A stretch of DNA of 64,000 nucleotides from Saprospiraceae bacterium (GTDB lineage: Bacteria > Bacteroidota > Bacteroidia > Chitinophagales > Saprospiraceae). The position numbers and the translations under genes were made by a program. The stretch lies in the NCBI GenBank assembly GCA_019187365.1, contig JABARE010000001.1, forward strand, positions 186,001 through 250,000. Direction: 5' to 3'. Below are positions 46,958-56,602 of the stretch, piece after piece. Under the pieces are notes generated by a model. That model did no database searches, was not told where the DNA came from, and saw nothing but the letters and a program-made list of their open reading frames with translations. How positions within the stretch are numbered: position 1 is the first letter of the stretch; each line of letters starts with the position of its first letter.

Positions 46958-48847
46958 TTAGCTCTTGTTTACTTCTTCAAATTCGACATCGGTAACTTTT
47001 TCATCGTTGCCATTCTGGTTGGGAGTACCCTGGCCAGACTGGTCCGCCTGTGCCTGGTACATGTCCTGACTTGCTACCTGCCATGCCTGGTTGAGCAGCT
47101 CGGTCTGCCTGTCCATTTCTCCCAAATCCTGGGATTTGTGTGCCTCCTTAAGGCCATTCAATGCCGTTTCTATAGCCGTTTTCTTTTCGGTGGGCAACTT
47201 GTCACCAAACTCTGAAAGCTGTTTTTCGGTCTGGAAGATCATCGAATCTGCCTGGTTGATCTTATCCATGCGTTCCCGCTCCTTTTTGTCGGCCTCTGCA
47301 TTCATGGCCGCCTCTGCTTTCATGCGCTCTACCTCATCCTTGCTGAGTCCGGTCGATGCTTCTATGCGAATGTTTTGTTTTTTACCCGTCCCCTTATCCT
47401 GGGCACTTACATTTAGAATTCCGTTGGCATCAATGTCAAAACTGACTTCTATTTGAGGGGTGCCGCGTTGAGCAGGAGGTATGCCGTCGAGGATAAATCG
47501 CCCAACAGATCGGTTGTCCTTGGCCATCGGGCGCTCTCCTTGAAGGATGTGGATTTCTACAGAAGGCTGGTTGTCTGCTGCAGTGGAATACACTTTTGAT
47601 TTTTTTGCCGGGATGGTCGTATTGGCTTCAATGACCACGTCGTAAACGCCTCCCATGGTCTCAATGCCCAAGGAGAGCGGGGTGACATCCAACAACAACA
47701 CATCTTTGATTTCGCCGGTGAGGACCCCTCCCTGGATGGCTGCTCCAATGGCTACCACTTCATCGGGGTTGACTCCTTTGCTGGGCTTTTTGCCAAAGAA
47801 GTCCTCAACAACCTGCTGGATGCGAGGAATCCTCGTGGATCCACCCACCAAGATGATCTCGTCAATGGCACTTTTGCTGATGCCAGCGTCGCGGACGGCA
47901 TCTTCGCACGGCTTGAGGGTCCTGGCAATGAGCTCGTCGGACAGTTGCTCAAACTTGGACCGGGTAATTTTAAGCACCAGGTGCTTCGGAACTCCGTCAA
48001 CCGCAGTGACATAAGGTAAGTTGACCTCGGTTTCGGTGGAACTCGATAGCTCAATTTTGGCTTTTTCTGCTGCTTCCTTAAGCCGCTGCAACGCCATGGG
48101 ATCTTTTCTCAAATCGATGTTTTCCTGTGCTTTGAAACTCTCCGCCAGGTGGTCAATCAGCACCTGATCAAAGTCGTCTCCACCGAGATGGGTATCACCA
48201 TTGGTAGACTTTACTTCAAATACGCCCTCGCCGAGTTCGAGGATGGAAACGTCAAATGTCCCCCCGCCAAGGTCGTAGACCGCTATGGTCATGTCCTTGC
48301 TCTTTTTGTCGAGCCCGTAGGCCAGTGCGGCTGCCGTAGGTTCGTTGATGATGCGCTTAACCGTTAAGCCGGCGATCTCGCCAGCCTCTTTCGTCGCCTG
48401 GCGCTGTGAGTCGTTAAAGTAGGCAGGCACTGTGATTACAGCCTCTGTCACCTCATGCCCGAGAAAATCTTCTGCGGTCTTTTTCATCTTTTGAAGTACA
48501 ATGGCCGATAATTCCTGAGGTGTATATTGTCTGCCGTCGATATTGACCCTGACCGTGTTGTTGTCGCCTTTCTCCACTTTATAAGCCATCCGCGACGCCT
48601 CCTTTGTTGATTCGTCGTAACGACCGCCCATAAATCGCTTGATGGATGAAATGGTCCTCTTTGGATTGGTAATGGCCTGGCGCTTGGCTGGGTCACCAAC
48701 TTTGCGTTCACCATTATCCAAAAAAGCAACGACCGATGGAGTGGTTCTCCGTCCCTCGTCATTCGCTATGACAACGGGCTCATTCCCTTCCATAACAGCC
48801 ACGCATGAGTTTGTCGTTCCAAGGTCTATCCCAATGATTTTTCCCAT
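46958..48847 (-). CDS. dnaK: Chaperone protein DnaK (Hsp70)
   Basis: ATP-driven chaperone, 629 residues. The N-terminal nucleotide-binding domain starts [19 protein letters not shown] and has the phosphate loop [15 protein letters not shown]. The substrate-binding domain has [14 protein letters not shown] and the C-terminal lid ends with the acidic tail TDVEFEEV. Two adjacent ATGs (48847 and 48850) are both possible; MGKIIG is the canonical start. No dnaJ or grpE nearby. No CIRCE operator or clear -7 box seen upstream. Confidence 0.97.
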   Translation of the reverse strand: MGKIIGIDLGTTNSCVAVMEGNEPVVIANDEGRRTTPSVVAFLDNGERKVGDPAKRQAITNPKRTISSIKRFMGGRYDESTKEASRMAYKVEKGDNNTVRVNIDGRQYTPQELSAIVLQKMKKTAEDFLGHEVTEAVITVPAYFNDSQRQATKEAGEIAGLTVKRIINEPTAAALAYGLDKKSKDMTIAVYDLGGGTFDVSILELGEGVFEVKSTNGDTHLGGDDFDQVLIDHLAESFKAQENIDLRKDPMALQRLKEAAEKAKIELSSSTETEVNLPYVTAVDGVPKHLVLKITRSKFEQLSDELIARTLKPCEDAVRDAGISKSAIDEIILVGGSTRIPRIQQVVEDFFGKKPSKGVNPDEVVAIGAAIQGGVLTGEIKDVLLLDVTPLSLGIETMGGVYDVVIEANTTIPAKKSKVYSTAADNQPSVEIHILQGERPMAKDNRSVGRFILDGIPPAQRGTPQIEVSFDIDANGILNVSAQDKGTGKKQNIRIEASTGLSKDEVERMKAEAAMNAEADKKERERMDKINQADSMIFQTEKQLSEFGDKLPTEKKTAIETALNGLKEAHKSQDLGEMDRQTELLNQAWQVASQDMYQAQADQSGQGTPNQNGNDEKVTDVEFEEVNKS

Positions 48848-48958
48848 CATATTTTTTTAAATCTGTTCGTCAATCTGTATGCCACATGGCGAAATCAACA
48901 TTTCTGTCAGGCAGGAGGGGCTTGGTAAGCATAACTATGGCAGAGTTAGGAAAGAAAT

Positions 48959-48973
48959 CTGCCATTTAGGCAG
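48959..48973 (-). terminator. Weak hairpin after the DUF4249 gene
   Basis: CTGCC and GGCAG pair around a 5-base loop, four bases after the DUF4249 gene's stop. In the gene's direction a T-rich stretch (ATTTCTTT) follows. The 5-bp stem is short, so this is a weak terminator call. The remaining 48851-48958 contains the dnaK leader and nothing else I recognise. Confidence 0.35.
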
Positions 48974-48976
48974 CTT

Positions 48977-49984
48977 TTACTTAAAATTGAGGTCCCTTGT
49001 CAGGGGGTGCGCCTGAATTGAATCCAGGGTTGGCGGCTCGGGATTGATGGATTTGACAACCGTAAATTTAGAGCTGAAGATGCCAAATCCATGAGAAAGG
49101 TTGGTGTAGCGTGGAATCTCCTGAGAAGCGGTAATTCCGGTATTGGCGTTGAGCACATCAAAATATTCCTTAAGTTCTGGGCCTCCTCCCGTAAGGACAA
49201 ATTCGAGTTTTTGCAAATAGCGTTCTATCCCGGTAGCAGGCTGGAGCTGGTCGTGCAATACATTGTAAAGACTCGAACCAAAGACCTTTGTGCTGGTGAA
49301 GAGCTCACCGCTGCCTTCTCGCCCCGGTAGATTTTTTGCGATGGACATATCCAGCACTTTAAAAGTGGAGGTGTTTGAAACCAGATCGACTTCTTCCACG
49401 TAAACGAGCGCCTTCAAATCAAAAACCCGCGCATTAGATCGGTGCTTCCATTGGAAATCAAAGCTGTTTACGGTAAAAAACTTGAGTTGACGGGTGAGGT
49501 CGTCCGGAAAACTGAACCGGAGGTCGCTCACGACGGCAATGTCGGCCGTGACCAACCCAGGAAGGCTGGGGGCATCTACTCTCAGCTGGAGGCTGTCACC
49601 CCCATTCAGCTTTACGAGAGTTGAGGGAATTTTATAAAGGTAATTGGGAGACTGTGCAAATGGCCCCGCCTTGCGCGAATACCCTTCGAGGTTGCCATCA
49701 ACCTTCAGGAGGGTAAATTCCAATTTTTGGCTTTTGTTATAAAGGCGAACGTCTGCTTGTGGATAGTAGAGCGAATCGGGATTTTGCGCAATGGTGGAGG
49801 CTGCAATGTCTTCACTCACGAAGGCCTTTTCAACGCGAATGTAATAGGCGCTGTCAGTACGGTCAAGCAAACCGTACACCACCGGAATGGGCTTCGCAGG
49901 TTCAGTTAGCTGGAAATCCTCCGTACAGGTGGTGAATATACTGGCCGCAAGCGCCAACAATACAGGCATCCAGAGTCCTTTCAT
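48977..49984 (-). CDS. DUF4249 lipoprotein
   Basis: 335 residues with a lipobox ending IFTTC (Cys20), so a lipoprotein. The DUF4249 N-terminal segment PIPVVYGLLDRTDSAYYIRVEKAF is clear, followed by beta-rich domains (DVRLYNKSQKLEFTL, YKIPSTLVKLNGGDSLQLRV). DUF4249 proteins of Bacteroidota often sit beside TonB-dependent receptors; none is adjacent here, so it is isolated. The ATG lies four bases after the -7 box TATCTTTG. Confidence 0.88.
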   Translation of the reverse strand: MKGLWMPVLLALAASIFTTCTEDFQLTEPAKPIPVVYGLLDRTDSAYYIRVEKAFVSEDIAASTIAQNPDSLYYPQADVRLYNKSQKLEFTLLKVDGNLEGYSRKAGPFAQSPNYLYKIPSTLVKLNGGDSLQLRVDAPSLPGLVTADIAVVSDLRFSFPDDLTRQLKFFTVNSFDFQWKHRSNARVFDLKALVYVEEVDLVSNTSTFKVLDMSIAKNLPGREGSGELFTSTKVFGSSLYNVLHDQLQPATGIERYLQKLEFVLTGGGPELKEYFDVLNANTGITASQEIPRYTNLSHGFGIFSSKFTVVKSINPEPPTLDSIQAHPLTRDLNFK

Positions 49985-49988
49985 GAGG

Positions 49989-49996
49989 CAAAGATA
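49989..49996 (-). promoter_or_regulatory. -7 promoter box TATCTTTG, four bases before the DUF4249 ATG
   Basis: Minus-strand TATCTTTG, then CCTC and ATG. This leaves essentially no 5' leader. Confidence 0.6.
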
Positions 49997-50075
49997 GTGA
50001 TGTTGTGAGCGAATTGTCCAACGGGGACTCCGTTAAAAGATGTAAAGCCCTCAACCAGTTGATTTTAAATTCGCA

Positions 50076-50083
50076 TACCTTTG
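50076..50083 (+). promoter_or_regulatory. -7 promoter box TACCTTTG, four bases before the panB ATG
   Basis: TACCTTTG, then GGGC and ATG at 50088. The mRNA would be leaderless or nearly so. Confidence 0.6.
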
Positions 50084-50087
50084 GGGC

Positions 50088-50903
50088 ATGTCCGTCCATA
50101 AAAACATCCGGCGAGTAACCACCAACACGCTTCATGAAATGAAACGCAACGGGGTCAGGATTGCCATGCTTACGGCTTACGATTACTCTATGGCGCGCCT
50201 GTTGGACCGTTCGGAAATCGACATTCTGCTCGTTGGCGATTCGGCATCAAACGTTATGGCTGGACACGAGACGACCTTGCCCATTACCCTGGATCAGATG
50301 ATTTACCACGCGCAGTCAGTCGTGCGAGCCGTCGAACGGGCCCTCGTTGTGGTTGACATGCCTTTTGGATCTTACCAGGGGAACAGCCGCCTGGCCCTTG
50401 AGTCGGCCATTCGCATCATGAAGGAAAGTGGGGCACACGCCGTAAAACTTGAGGGAGGTGAAGAAATCCAGGAGTCGATAAAACGAATCCTAACAGCCGG
50501 GATTCCCGTAATGGGACACCTCGGTCTCACGCCCCAATCCATTTACAAGTTTGGCACCTACGTGGTACGGGCCAAGGAAGACGCCGAGGCAGATAAATTA
50601 AAACAGGATGCTCTCTTGCTACAGGAATCCGGCTGCTTCGCTTTGGTTTTGGAAAAAATTCCTGCATCGCTGGCAGAGGAAGTTAGCCGATCCCTGGCGA
50701 TCCCGACCATAGGCATCGGGGCCGGTGCCGGTACCGATGGCCAGGTCCTCGTCAGCCACGATATGCTTGGCATCAACCATGAGTTCCACCCCCGTTTTCT
50801 TAGGAGGTATGCCAATCTTCATGAAATCATCGACTCGGCTGTTAAGCAGTATATCGTCGATGTGAAATCGGGAAATTTCCCAAGTTCCAACGAGCAGTAT
50901 TGA
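50088..50903 (+). CDS. panB: 3-methyl-2-oxobutanoate hydroxymethyltransferase
   Basis: First step of pantothenate synthesis: ketoisovalerate plus methylene-THF gives ketopantoate. 271 residues. Landmarks: [20 protein letters not shown] start ([12 protein letters not shown]), [34 protein letters not shown] and [18 protein letters not shown]. The N-terminus [15 protein letters not shown] is the usual Bacteroidota one, so ATG 50088 is likely real although it lies four bases after the -7 box. It overlaps the mltG start by one base (TGATG). Confidence 0.94.
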   Translation: MSVHKNIRRVTTNTLHEMKRNGVRIAMLTAYDYSMARLLDRSEIDILLVGDSASNVMAGHETTLPITLDQMIYHAQSVVRAVERALVVVDMPFGSYQGNSRLALESAIRIMKESGAHAVKLEGGEEIQESIKRILTAGIPVMGHLGLTPQSIYKFGTYVVRAKEDAEADKLKQDALLLQESGCFALVLEKIPASLAEEVSRSLAIPTIGIGAGAGTDGQVLVSHDMLGINHEFHPRFLRRYANLHEIIDSAVKQYIVDVKSGNFPSSNEQY

Positions 50904-51928
50904 TGGTATTGAGAAAGGCCTTACGCCTGTTTTTGTTTCTGCTGGCGTTTTGTGCGGCAGCCCTGCTTTTTCTTACCTATTACGCTGCGTTTAAACCGAA
51001 TGTCCGATCCGGAGCGGAATTCTTTGAGCTATTCCTCACCGCCAAAGAAGGCTCCAACCGTCTTCCCACCGCCATGGACACTTTGTTAAAGGATCCTTGC
51101 TCTTTTGACAGATTGCGTCGCATAATGGGCGTCAAATCCTGGAAACCTGGGCATTACCTTTTGAGAAAAGGAATGAGCAACCTGGCCATACTCAACAAAA
51201 TTCGACGGGGCCACCAGGACCCAGTCAAGCTCACCTTCAACAACGTCAGAGATGTTTATCAACTGAGCGGAGTGTTTGGCAGGCAATTGATGGTTGATTC
51301 TACGGAATGGGTGCGAGCATTCGCCGACAGTGCTTTCTTACAGACCAAGGGAATTGAACCACAAAAGCTGCTCTGTAGTTTTATTCCAAATACCTACCAG
51401 GTATATTGGACCATCTCTGGTGAAAACTTGCTTGCAAGAATGCGCGAAGAAGCCCGTTCATTTTGGGAGGGCGGAATCCGCAAGGTACTTGCAGATTCTC
51501 TCGGCTTGAAGCCGGAGGAGGTTTACATACTGGCTTCCATTGTTGAAAAGGAAACGCGGGTAGAGGACGAAAAGGGGCTAATTGCCAGGGTCTATCTGAA
51601 TCGCCTGCAGCAGGGCATCAAACTCCAGGCTGACCCAACGGTGGTATTTGCCTTGGGTTCGACAGAAATCATGCGCGTGCTGAACGAACACCTGCGTGTT
51701 GAATCACCATACAATACCTACTTGTACGACGGACTTCCACCCGGGCCCATTTATATGCCCTCCATTTCCACCATAGATTCTGTCTTGCGCTGCCCTACTC
51801 ACTCCTATCTGTTTTTTTGTGCAAAGCCGGGTTATGAAGGCAGACATGCCTTTGCAGAAACGCTGAGGGGCCATGCACAAAATGCATCGCAGTACAGAAA
51901 ATGGCTTGATAAAGAACGAATTCGCTGA
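50903..51928 (+). CDS. mltG: Endolytic murein transglycosylase, MltG
   Basis: Inner-membrane lytic transglycosylase that cleaves nascent peptidoglycan. 341 residues. One N-terminal transmembrane helix (LFLFLLAFCAAALLFL), a LysM-like region, then the YceG domain with the catalytic Glu in LASIVEKETR and the typical D-P-T motif (LQADPTVVFALG) and YNTYLYDGLPPGPI. ATG 50903 shares a base with the panB stop. In-frame codons remain open for 84 triplets after the stop. Confidence 0.93.
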   Translation: MVLRKALRLFLFLLAFCAAALLFLTYYAAFKPNVRSGAEFFELFLTAKEGSNRLPTAMDTLLKDPCSFDRLRRIMGVKSWKPGHYLLRKGMSNLAILNKIRRGHQDPVKLTFNNVRDVYQLSGVFGRQLMVDSTEWVRAFADSAFLQTKGIEPQKLLCSFIPNTYQVYWTISGENLLARMREEARSFWEGGIRKVLADSLGLKPEEVYILASIVEKETRVEDEKGLIARVYLNRLQQGIKLQADPTVVFALGSTEIMRVLNEHLRVESPYNTYLYDGLPPGPIYMPSISTIDSVLRCPTHSYLFFCAKPGYEGRHAFAETLRGHAQNASQYRKWLDKERIR

Positions 51929-52191
51929 AATTCAAGAGGCCCTGTTCAGCTTGGTGATCCCTTACACCTTCCCCTGCAGGCAATAGCACCTTCCATCCGG
52001 TGCAGCAACCCCCAATATGGAATGGCCATCGGCAAAGAATGGGCACACCAATGTACCGATTTTCATCATGCTGCAGGGACGAAAGGAGGGTTTGTTGAGA
52101 TTTGGCAGGGTTCAGAAAAGCAGGCATCTAGACCCGCTTTTGTAGGAATGACACAAAAGAATGAAGAATGGTTGGTCAAGTGATGAGATGG
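51929..52191 (+). other. Gap after mltG; possible small frame at 52022-52183
   Basis: 263 bases without a certain gene. The mltG reading frame stays open for 84 codons after the mltG stop, and within it an ATG at 52022 opens a 53-residue frame (starts MAIGKEWAHQCTDFHHAAG). I know no homologue. It could be a remnant gene or chance; no promoter box is visible. Confidence 0.25.
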
Positions 52192-52728
52192 TCATTTTTC
52201 GCCATTCAATCCCTCAGGCAACTTGTCGGACCGCTTCAACTTGATTTGCCAGGGGTTGTTGCCGTATTTAGCGGTTCCAATGAGCAGCATGCTGGAAGGA
52301 TCGTATTTGACTTTCCATTCGGAAGCGGCAGTGTCCGATCTCAATTCCAAGAGGCCGTCCGCTTCATTGTCTGTATAAAGGTAAAATCCCTTTTCAGTCG
52401 TGTCCCGGTAGTGTCCACGTGCAAAAGTGCCTCCGGGTTGCAGATCGAGCCACTGACCTTCATAAATGTTCTTTTTGGGAGTAGGGTCTTTTATGGAAAG
52501 CGCAAAATAGTAGTGCCATATCTGATCTACGACCTCAGTTTTTTCCTTTTGGGCTTTTGACTTCGATATGAATTCAGGGTCAGGCTTATTCATAACGGGG
52601 GCAGGAGGAACGATTTCCTGGGTAACAGCCTCCTCGGGCAAGGTGGTCTCGGTGGCTGGCTCCACCTTATCTTTGCAAGAGGCGATAAATAAAGTGAGGC
52701 AGAACAGGGCAATGGCTTTATTCGTCAT
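52192..52728 (-). CDS. Lipoprotein, unknown
   Basis: 178 residues. Lipobox ending FIASC (Cys18), then a Pro/Glu/Thr-rich linker (about 20-60), then a beta-rich domain with GQWLDLQPGGTFARGHY and WKVKYDPSSMLLIGTAKYG, similar in style to lipocalin-like stress lipoproteins. No named family. Its -7 box lies inside the first codons of tilS; only 12 bases separate the two divergent starts. Confidence 0.75.
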   Translation of the reverse strand: MTNKAIALFCLTLFIASCKDKVEPATETTLPEEAVTQEIVPPAPVMNKPDPEFISKSKAQKEKTEVVDQIWHYYFALSIKDPTPKKNIYEGQWLDLQPGGTFARGHYRDTTEKGFYLYTDNEADGLLELRSDTAASEWKVKYDPSSMLLIGTAKYGNNPWQIKLKRSDKLPEGLNGEK

Positions 52729-52740
52729 AATGAACCGTCA

Positions 52741-54051
52741 ATGGTTGATGTGCGCAAAGTTATCCAAAAATCTCCTTTCCTCACGAAAGGGGAAAGGTTG
52801 CTGGTTGCTGTCAGCGGAGGGGTGGATTCCATGGTGCTGGCCCATGCCCTTTGTGCTGAGGGCCATGACCTTGCACTCGTTCATGTGAACTATGGTTTGC
52901 GTGGTTTTGAATCTGACCTGGACGAGGAGCTCGTCCGGGAATTCTCGAAAGAGTTCAAAACTGAAATTTTTGTCAATCGCATTGCCCTTCCCTTGCAAGG
53001 CAACTTGCAAGAGAATGCTCGAACGGCCCGGTATCGCTACTTCGAATCGGTCAGGGCTACGTCTGGGTATAATCTCATCTTGACCGCTCACCATGCAGAC
53101 GACGTTCTGGAGGGATTTTTACTGCATTTTGCAAGAGGAGCCGGCCTGAAAGGCTTGAAACCCATGGAGCCCGTCACCGGCCATATCGTCAGGCCCCTGC
53201 TCGAGGTGTGGAAATCAGAATTGGTGGAATATGCAATCGCCAATCATGTTTCGTACAGAGATGATTCCAGCAACGCAACACAGGAATACGACCGGAATTT
53301 TATACGGCATTCCGTCATACCGTCTTTGATCTCGCGTTTTACGGGATTCCGGAAAAGCGCCATGCACAGTCTGCGCATTCTTTCAGATCACTATAGTCTG
53401 TACATGGAACAATACGAAGAATGGAAACGGAATTCCCTCATTGAAAGTCCTGACGACAAAAGTGTCCGCATCGTCGTCGACAATGGTTTTCACTTTGTGA
53501 GACAGTTCCTCGCGGATCTCCGATTTCATCCCACGGTCATCACCAACATCACAAATTCCCTTGATAAACCGGGTCGCATGTTCATCAGCCGGAGTGGCGC
53601 AAACCTTTACACCCACAAGGATTGCCTTGTTTATGTGGCGGAGCCATTGGCGCCACTGGTAGCCGTGAGCATTTCATGCGACGATGCATTAATTGGTATA
53701 GAAACGGGGTACCTCAGCCTTGAAAACATCCATGGCCGTGATGTTTGCGGGAATTTACCCACTGATCTGAATTGGGCTTACTTTGATAAGGGCAAATTGC
53801 ATTTGCCGCTGCACATCCGATCTTGGCAAGCAGGCGACAAAGTCAGGCCCATGGGAATGAAAGGCCATCACAGGAAAGTCCAGGACATTTATTCTGACCA
53901 CAAACTGACCATCCCGGAAAAAACGGTACAACCGGTTTTATGCGATCATTTGGGCGAAGTTCTTTGGATCCCCGGTCTGGTGCGCTCAGACCGAGCTCCT
54001 GTCAACGCCGAATCGGAAAACGTCATTTGCCTTCGATGGCAGAAGAAATAA
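52741..54051 (+). CDS. tilS: tRNA(Ile)-lysidine synthase
   Basis: Modifies C34 of tRNA-Ile(CAU) to lysidine, which is essential for AUA decoding. 436 residues. The N-type ATP pyrophosphatase P-loop is SGGVDS in RLLVAVSGGVDSMVLAHAL. LTAHHADDVLEGFLLHFARG and the RPLLEV segment match the family. The C-terminal TilS domain (LHIRSWQAGDKVRPMGMKG) is present. ATG at 52741. Convergent with the secreted hypothetical gene, two bases apart. Confidence 0.94.
   Translation: MVDVRKVIQKSPFLTKGERLLVAVSGGVDSMVLAHALCAEGHDLALVHVNYGLRGFESDLDEELVREFSKEFKTEIFVNRIALPLQGNLQENARTARYRYFESVRATSGYNLILTAHHADDVLEGFLLHFARGAGLKGLKPMEPVTGHIVRPLLEVWKSELVEYAIANHVSYRDDSSNATQEYDRNFIRHSVIPSLISRFTGFRKSAMHSLRILSDHYSLYMEQYEEWKRNSLIESPDDKSVRIVVDNGFHFVRQFLADLRFHPTVITNITNSLDKPGRMFISRSGANLYTHKDCLVYVAEPLAPLVAVSISCDDALIGIETGYLSLENIHGRDVCGNLPTDLNWAYFDKGKLHLPLHIRSWQAGDKVRPMGMKGHHRKVQDIYSDHKLTIPEKTVQPVLCDHLGEVLWIPGLVRSDRAPVNAESENVICLRWQKK
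52755..52762 (-). promoter_or_regulatory. -7 promoter box TAACTTTG inside tilS
   Basis: Minus-strand TAACTTTG, 26 bases ahead of the lipoprotein ATG at 52728, within codons 5-8 of tilS. Confidence 0.45.
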
Positions 54052-54053
54052 GC

Positions 54054-54932
54054 TCAGTTTTTTTGGGGCCTTCCGAACAAGTCTCTTTTAGGCCGGTCTT
54101 TATCCAGTACCGGTTTTTCAATGGGTGCCTGGTCAAGTGGATGCCCTTGCAAATAAGGGTTGTGCACCCATAAGTTTCCTGACCAATCGTACGCTTCGAA
54201 CGTTCCGTCCTGAGCCAGGATGACTTCCCCGGTTCTCGGATCGCTGAAGCTTGAGATGTGGTCATATACAATCTGTTTCAAGGAGGGATCATACGTAATA
54301 ACCGGTTGAGCCCCCGGTGAATAATGCAGTATGGCGCGATAATATTTTTCCAAGGGACCACCCTGGTTAGCCTTGGCGAATACGGGCGCCCCAAAAAAAA
54401 TGTTTCCTCCTTCAAATCCAAGCACCTCTATTATGCGGTGGCGCGTGCCGTCTGAGGACTGACTGTACCCAAGCAGTATGTAGTTGCCATTGAACGTATC
54501 CGGCAGCAGCTTGTAATAGATCGCTCCATACCAGTTGTTTTTGTCAAAGCGCTCATAATTAACTTTTCGATAATTCCGCGGAGCAGACTGTCCGATGACG
54601 GGGTCCTGGCCTTCGCGGAGCATACAAAATCCATACCGGTAGTTCCCGGCTTGAGCTTCCCGTTGCCAGGTGTAGAGCACAAAGGAATTGTCTGGAGCAT
54701 CGATGCGAATAACCGACGGATGAAACCTCATGCGCGACGAATCTTCTATTCCCCGAATTTTGCGCCGTAAATTTTTATTGAATTCAGTTGCTGCATATTC
54801 GCGCAATTCCGGAGAGGAAAGTGAGATCATGGCGTCACCCCAAAACCTAAGGCTGTCGATTTCGTTCTGTGCGGTGCACAGTGCGGGATGAATGAAGGAT
54901 AAGGCAAGAATTTTTAAAAATGAAATGCGCAT
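54054..54932 (-). CDS. Secreted hypothetical protein
   Basis: 292 residues with a signal peptide (MRISFLKILALSFIHPALC). The rest is a soluble domain with many aromatic residues (for example FVLYTWQREAQAGNYRYGF and GNYILLGYSQSSDG) and a basic, Pro-rich C-terminus (KDRPKRDLFGRPQ). I do not recognise a family; it may be a Bacteroidota-specific secreted protein. Co-directional with the downstream peroxiredoxin-like gene, but a hairpin near 54947-54961 lies between them. Confidence 0.75.
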   Translation of the reverse strand: MRISFLKILALSFIHPALCTAQNEIDSLRFWGDAMISLSSPELREYAATEFNKNLRRKIRGIEDSSRMRFHPSVIRIDAPDNSFVLYTWQREAQAGNYRYGFCMLREGQDPVIGQSAPRNYRKVNYERFDKNNWYGAIYYKLLPDTFNGNYILLGYSQSSDGTRHRIIEVLGFEGGNIFFGAPVFAKANQGGPLEKYYRAILHYSPGAQPVITYDPSLKQIVYDHISSFSDPRTGEVILAQDGTFEAYDWSGNLWVHNPYLQGHPLDQAPIEKPVLDKDRPKRDLFGRPQKN

Positions 54933-54953
54933 GAAATTAAAACGCTAAGCCTA

Positions 54954-55487
54954 TCAGGCTTTAGTATTTGCAGGACATTCTACCATGTTTAAGTAGTCAG
55001 GTTTGTCCGAGGCAAATTTGTGTCTGAATTCAGAAATGATCTTCCCCCTGGAAATGATGAAAACGCCTGGCATCTGAAAGCCATCTCCCAATTGAGCACC
55101 AAATCCGTGTCCTTTGATAAGGCCAGCTTCGATGCTACGGAACCAGGAGCGGAACCCAAACAATTGATTGAAAGTGCCCTTAACAAGGCCGAATTCCTGG
55201 TAAAACCGGCAATCGGGATCGGAGATCCTGTGGCAATCGAGTAAGTCGTATTTTTGGAAATACTTGAATGCAAGGTCATCTTTGGCCATGTGCACCAGAA
55301 CCAGACGGACGCCGCGATTCGCAATGTCGGCTTTCATGCGAGACAACTCCTGCATGGCTTCCCGGCAGAAGGTACAACCGAAATGCCTCAGGAATACGAG
55401 CATGACCTCACCCTCCTGGTTGATCTGCCAAAGGGTTTTTCCATCCTGGTCGACCATCTCGGCCATGAACTCACGCAAACGCAACAT
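54954..55487 (-). CDS. Peroxiredoxin-like (AhpC/TSA, SelL-type) protein
   Basis: 177 residues of thioredoxin fold. The redox motif is C-T-F-C in FLRHFGCTFCREAMQELS, where the first Cys is the likely peroxidatic or redox residue and the C-x-x-C pair is typical of the SelL/PRXL2 subgroup. The N-terminal QDGKTLWQINQEG and the C-terminal MPGVFIISRGKIISEFR strand fit. Cytosolic (no signal). Likely reduces peroxides or thiols; the reductant is unknown. ATG at 55485-55487. Confidence 0.85.
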   Translation of the reverse strand: MLRLREFMAEMVDQDGKTLWQINQEGEVMLVFLRHFGCTFCREAMQELSRMKADIANRGVRLVLVHMAKDDLAFKYFQKYDLLDCHRISDPDCRFYQEFGLVKGTFNQLFGFRSWFRSIEAGLIKGHGFGAQLGDGFQMPGVFIISRGKIISEFRHKFASDKPDYLNMVECPANTKA

Positions 55488-55627
55488 GAAGATAAAACAC
55501 CGTTGAGGAGCAAAGGTTTATAGACAGGATCGCCATGGCAGCCTTTGCGGGCTGACTGGCGCAAGTGTGGGTTATTAGAGGTGCCCTAAAGTCTTTGAGG
55601 ATCAAATGGAAAGAGTACGTATTCTGT

Positions 55628-56554
55628 TTACAGCCGGTCGTAAACATCCATGGTGTTTCTCACCTCGTTTGCCGAAGCTGCCAACATGGCCCGTTCACTG
55701 GCTCCCAGATCGAGTTCCAGGACTTGTTCAATCCCGTTTGCACCCAATTTGACTGGAACGCCAACAAATACATCGTTCAGGCCATATTGCCCCTTAAGTC
55801 TGACGCAGCAGGGAAATATGCGTTTTTCGTCTTTGGCTATGGCTTCAACCATTTGAGCAGCCGCAGCGCCGGGAGCATACCAGGCAGATGTTCCCATGAG
55901 CTTGACCAGTTCGCCTCCGCCTACTTTGGTTCGTTCGACAATGGCATTCAGGCGTTCCTCGTCAATAAGCTCCGTTACCGGAATCCCGGAAACGGTCGTG
56001 TAACGAGGCAAGGGGACCATGGAGTCACCGTGACCTCCCATCAGGAGAGCTTGTATGTCCTTGGGAGATACGTCAAGCGCCTCAGCCAGAAAGGCCCGGT
56101 ACCGGGCAGTATCCAAAATACCAGCCATACCAATCACCCTGGATGAATGAAGGCCGGAGACTTTGTAGGCGGCATAGGTCATGACATCGAGCGGATTGGA
56201 GACCACGATGATAATGGGGTTTTTACTGTATTCCATGATAGACCGCGTCACCGCGTTGACGATGCCTGCGTTGGTGCTGATCAGATCGTCGCGGGACATG
56301 CCCGGTTTGCGGGGAAGGCCTGCGGTAATGACGACCACATCCGAATTCGCCGTATCGCGGTAATCTTCCGTTCCCATCATCCTGGTAGAATAATGGTCGA
56401 TTGGCGCCTGCTGGAAACTGTCCAGAGCCTTACCCCTGGCCATGTCGGCCTTGATGTCAACTAAGACAATTTCCTTTACGAAATCCTTGTGAGCCAACAC
56501 GTTGGCAACAGTTGCGCCAACATTACCAGCGCCCACTACCGTAACTTTTCTCAT
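55628..56554 (-). CDS. mdh: Malate dehydrogenase
   Basis: TCA-cycle NAD-dependent oxidation of malate to oxaloacetate. 308 residues from ATG 56554 (MRKVTVVGAGNVGATV). NAD-binding GAGNVG, the RAxGMSR-like substrate loop in AGLPRKPGMSRDDL, NPLDVMTYAAYKVSG and the catalytic His in GGHGDSMVPL are all present. An upstream in-frame start at 56584 would fall next to the promoter box. Divergent from the M43 proteases. Confidence 0.95.
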   Translation of the reverse strand: MRKVTVVGAGNVGATVANVLAHKDFVKEIVLVDIKADMARGKALDSFQQAPIDHYSTRMMGTEDYRDTANSDVVVITAGLPRKPGMSRDDLISTNAGIVNAVTRSIMEYSKNPIIIVVSNPLDVMTYAAYKVSGLHSSRVIGMAGILDTARYRAFLAEALDVSPKDIQALLMGGHGDSMVPLPRYTTVSGIPVTELIDEERLNAIVERTKVGGGELVKLMGTSAWYAPGAAAAQMVEAIAKDEKRIFPCCVRLKGQYGLNDVFVGVPVKLGANGIEQVLELDLGASERAMLAASANEVRNTMDVYDRL

Positions 56555-56581
56555 ATTTTGTACGTTATAAGTTTTAAATTG

Positions 56582-56589
56582 CAAAACTA
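56582..56589 (-). promoter_or_regulatory. -7 promoter box TAGTTTTG for mdh
   Basis: Minus-strand TAGTTTTG, 27 bases before the mdh ATG at 56554. It lies only 13 bases from the opposing -7 box at 56603. Confidence 0.5.
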
Positions 56590-56602
56590 AGGGGCTAAAC
56601 CT

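Noticed and set aside
54947..54961. AAGCCT/AGGCTT hairpin at the 3' end of the peroxiredoxin-like gene
   Set aside because: Six-base stem overlapping the stop codon, without a good T tract; too weak to call as a terminator.
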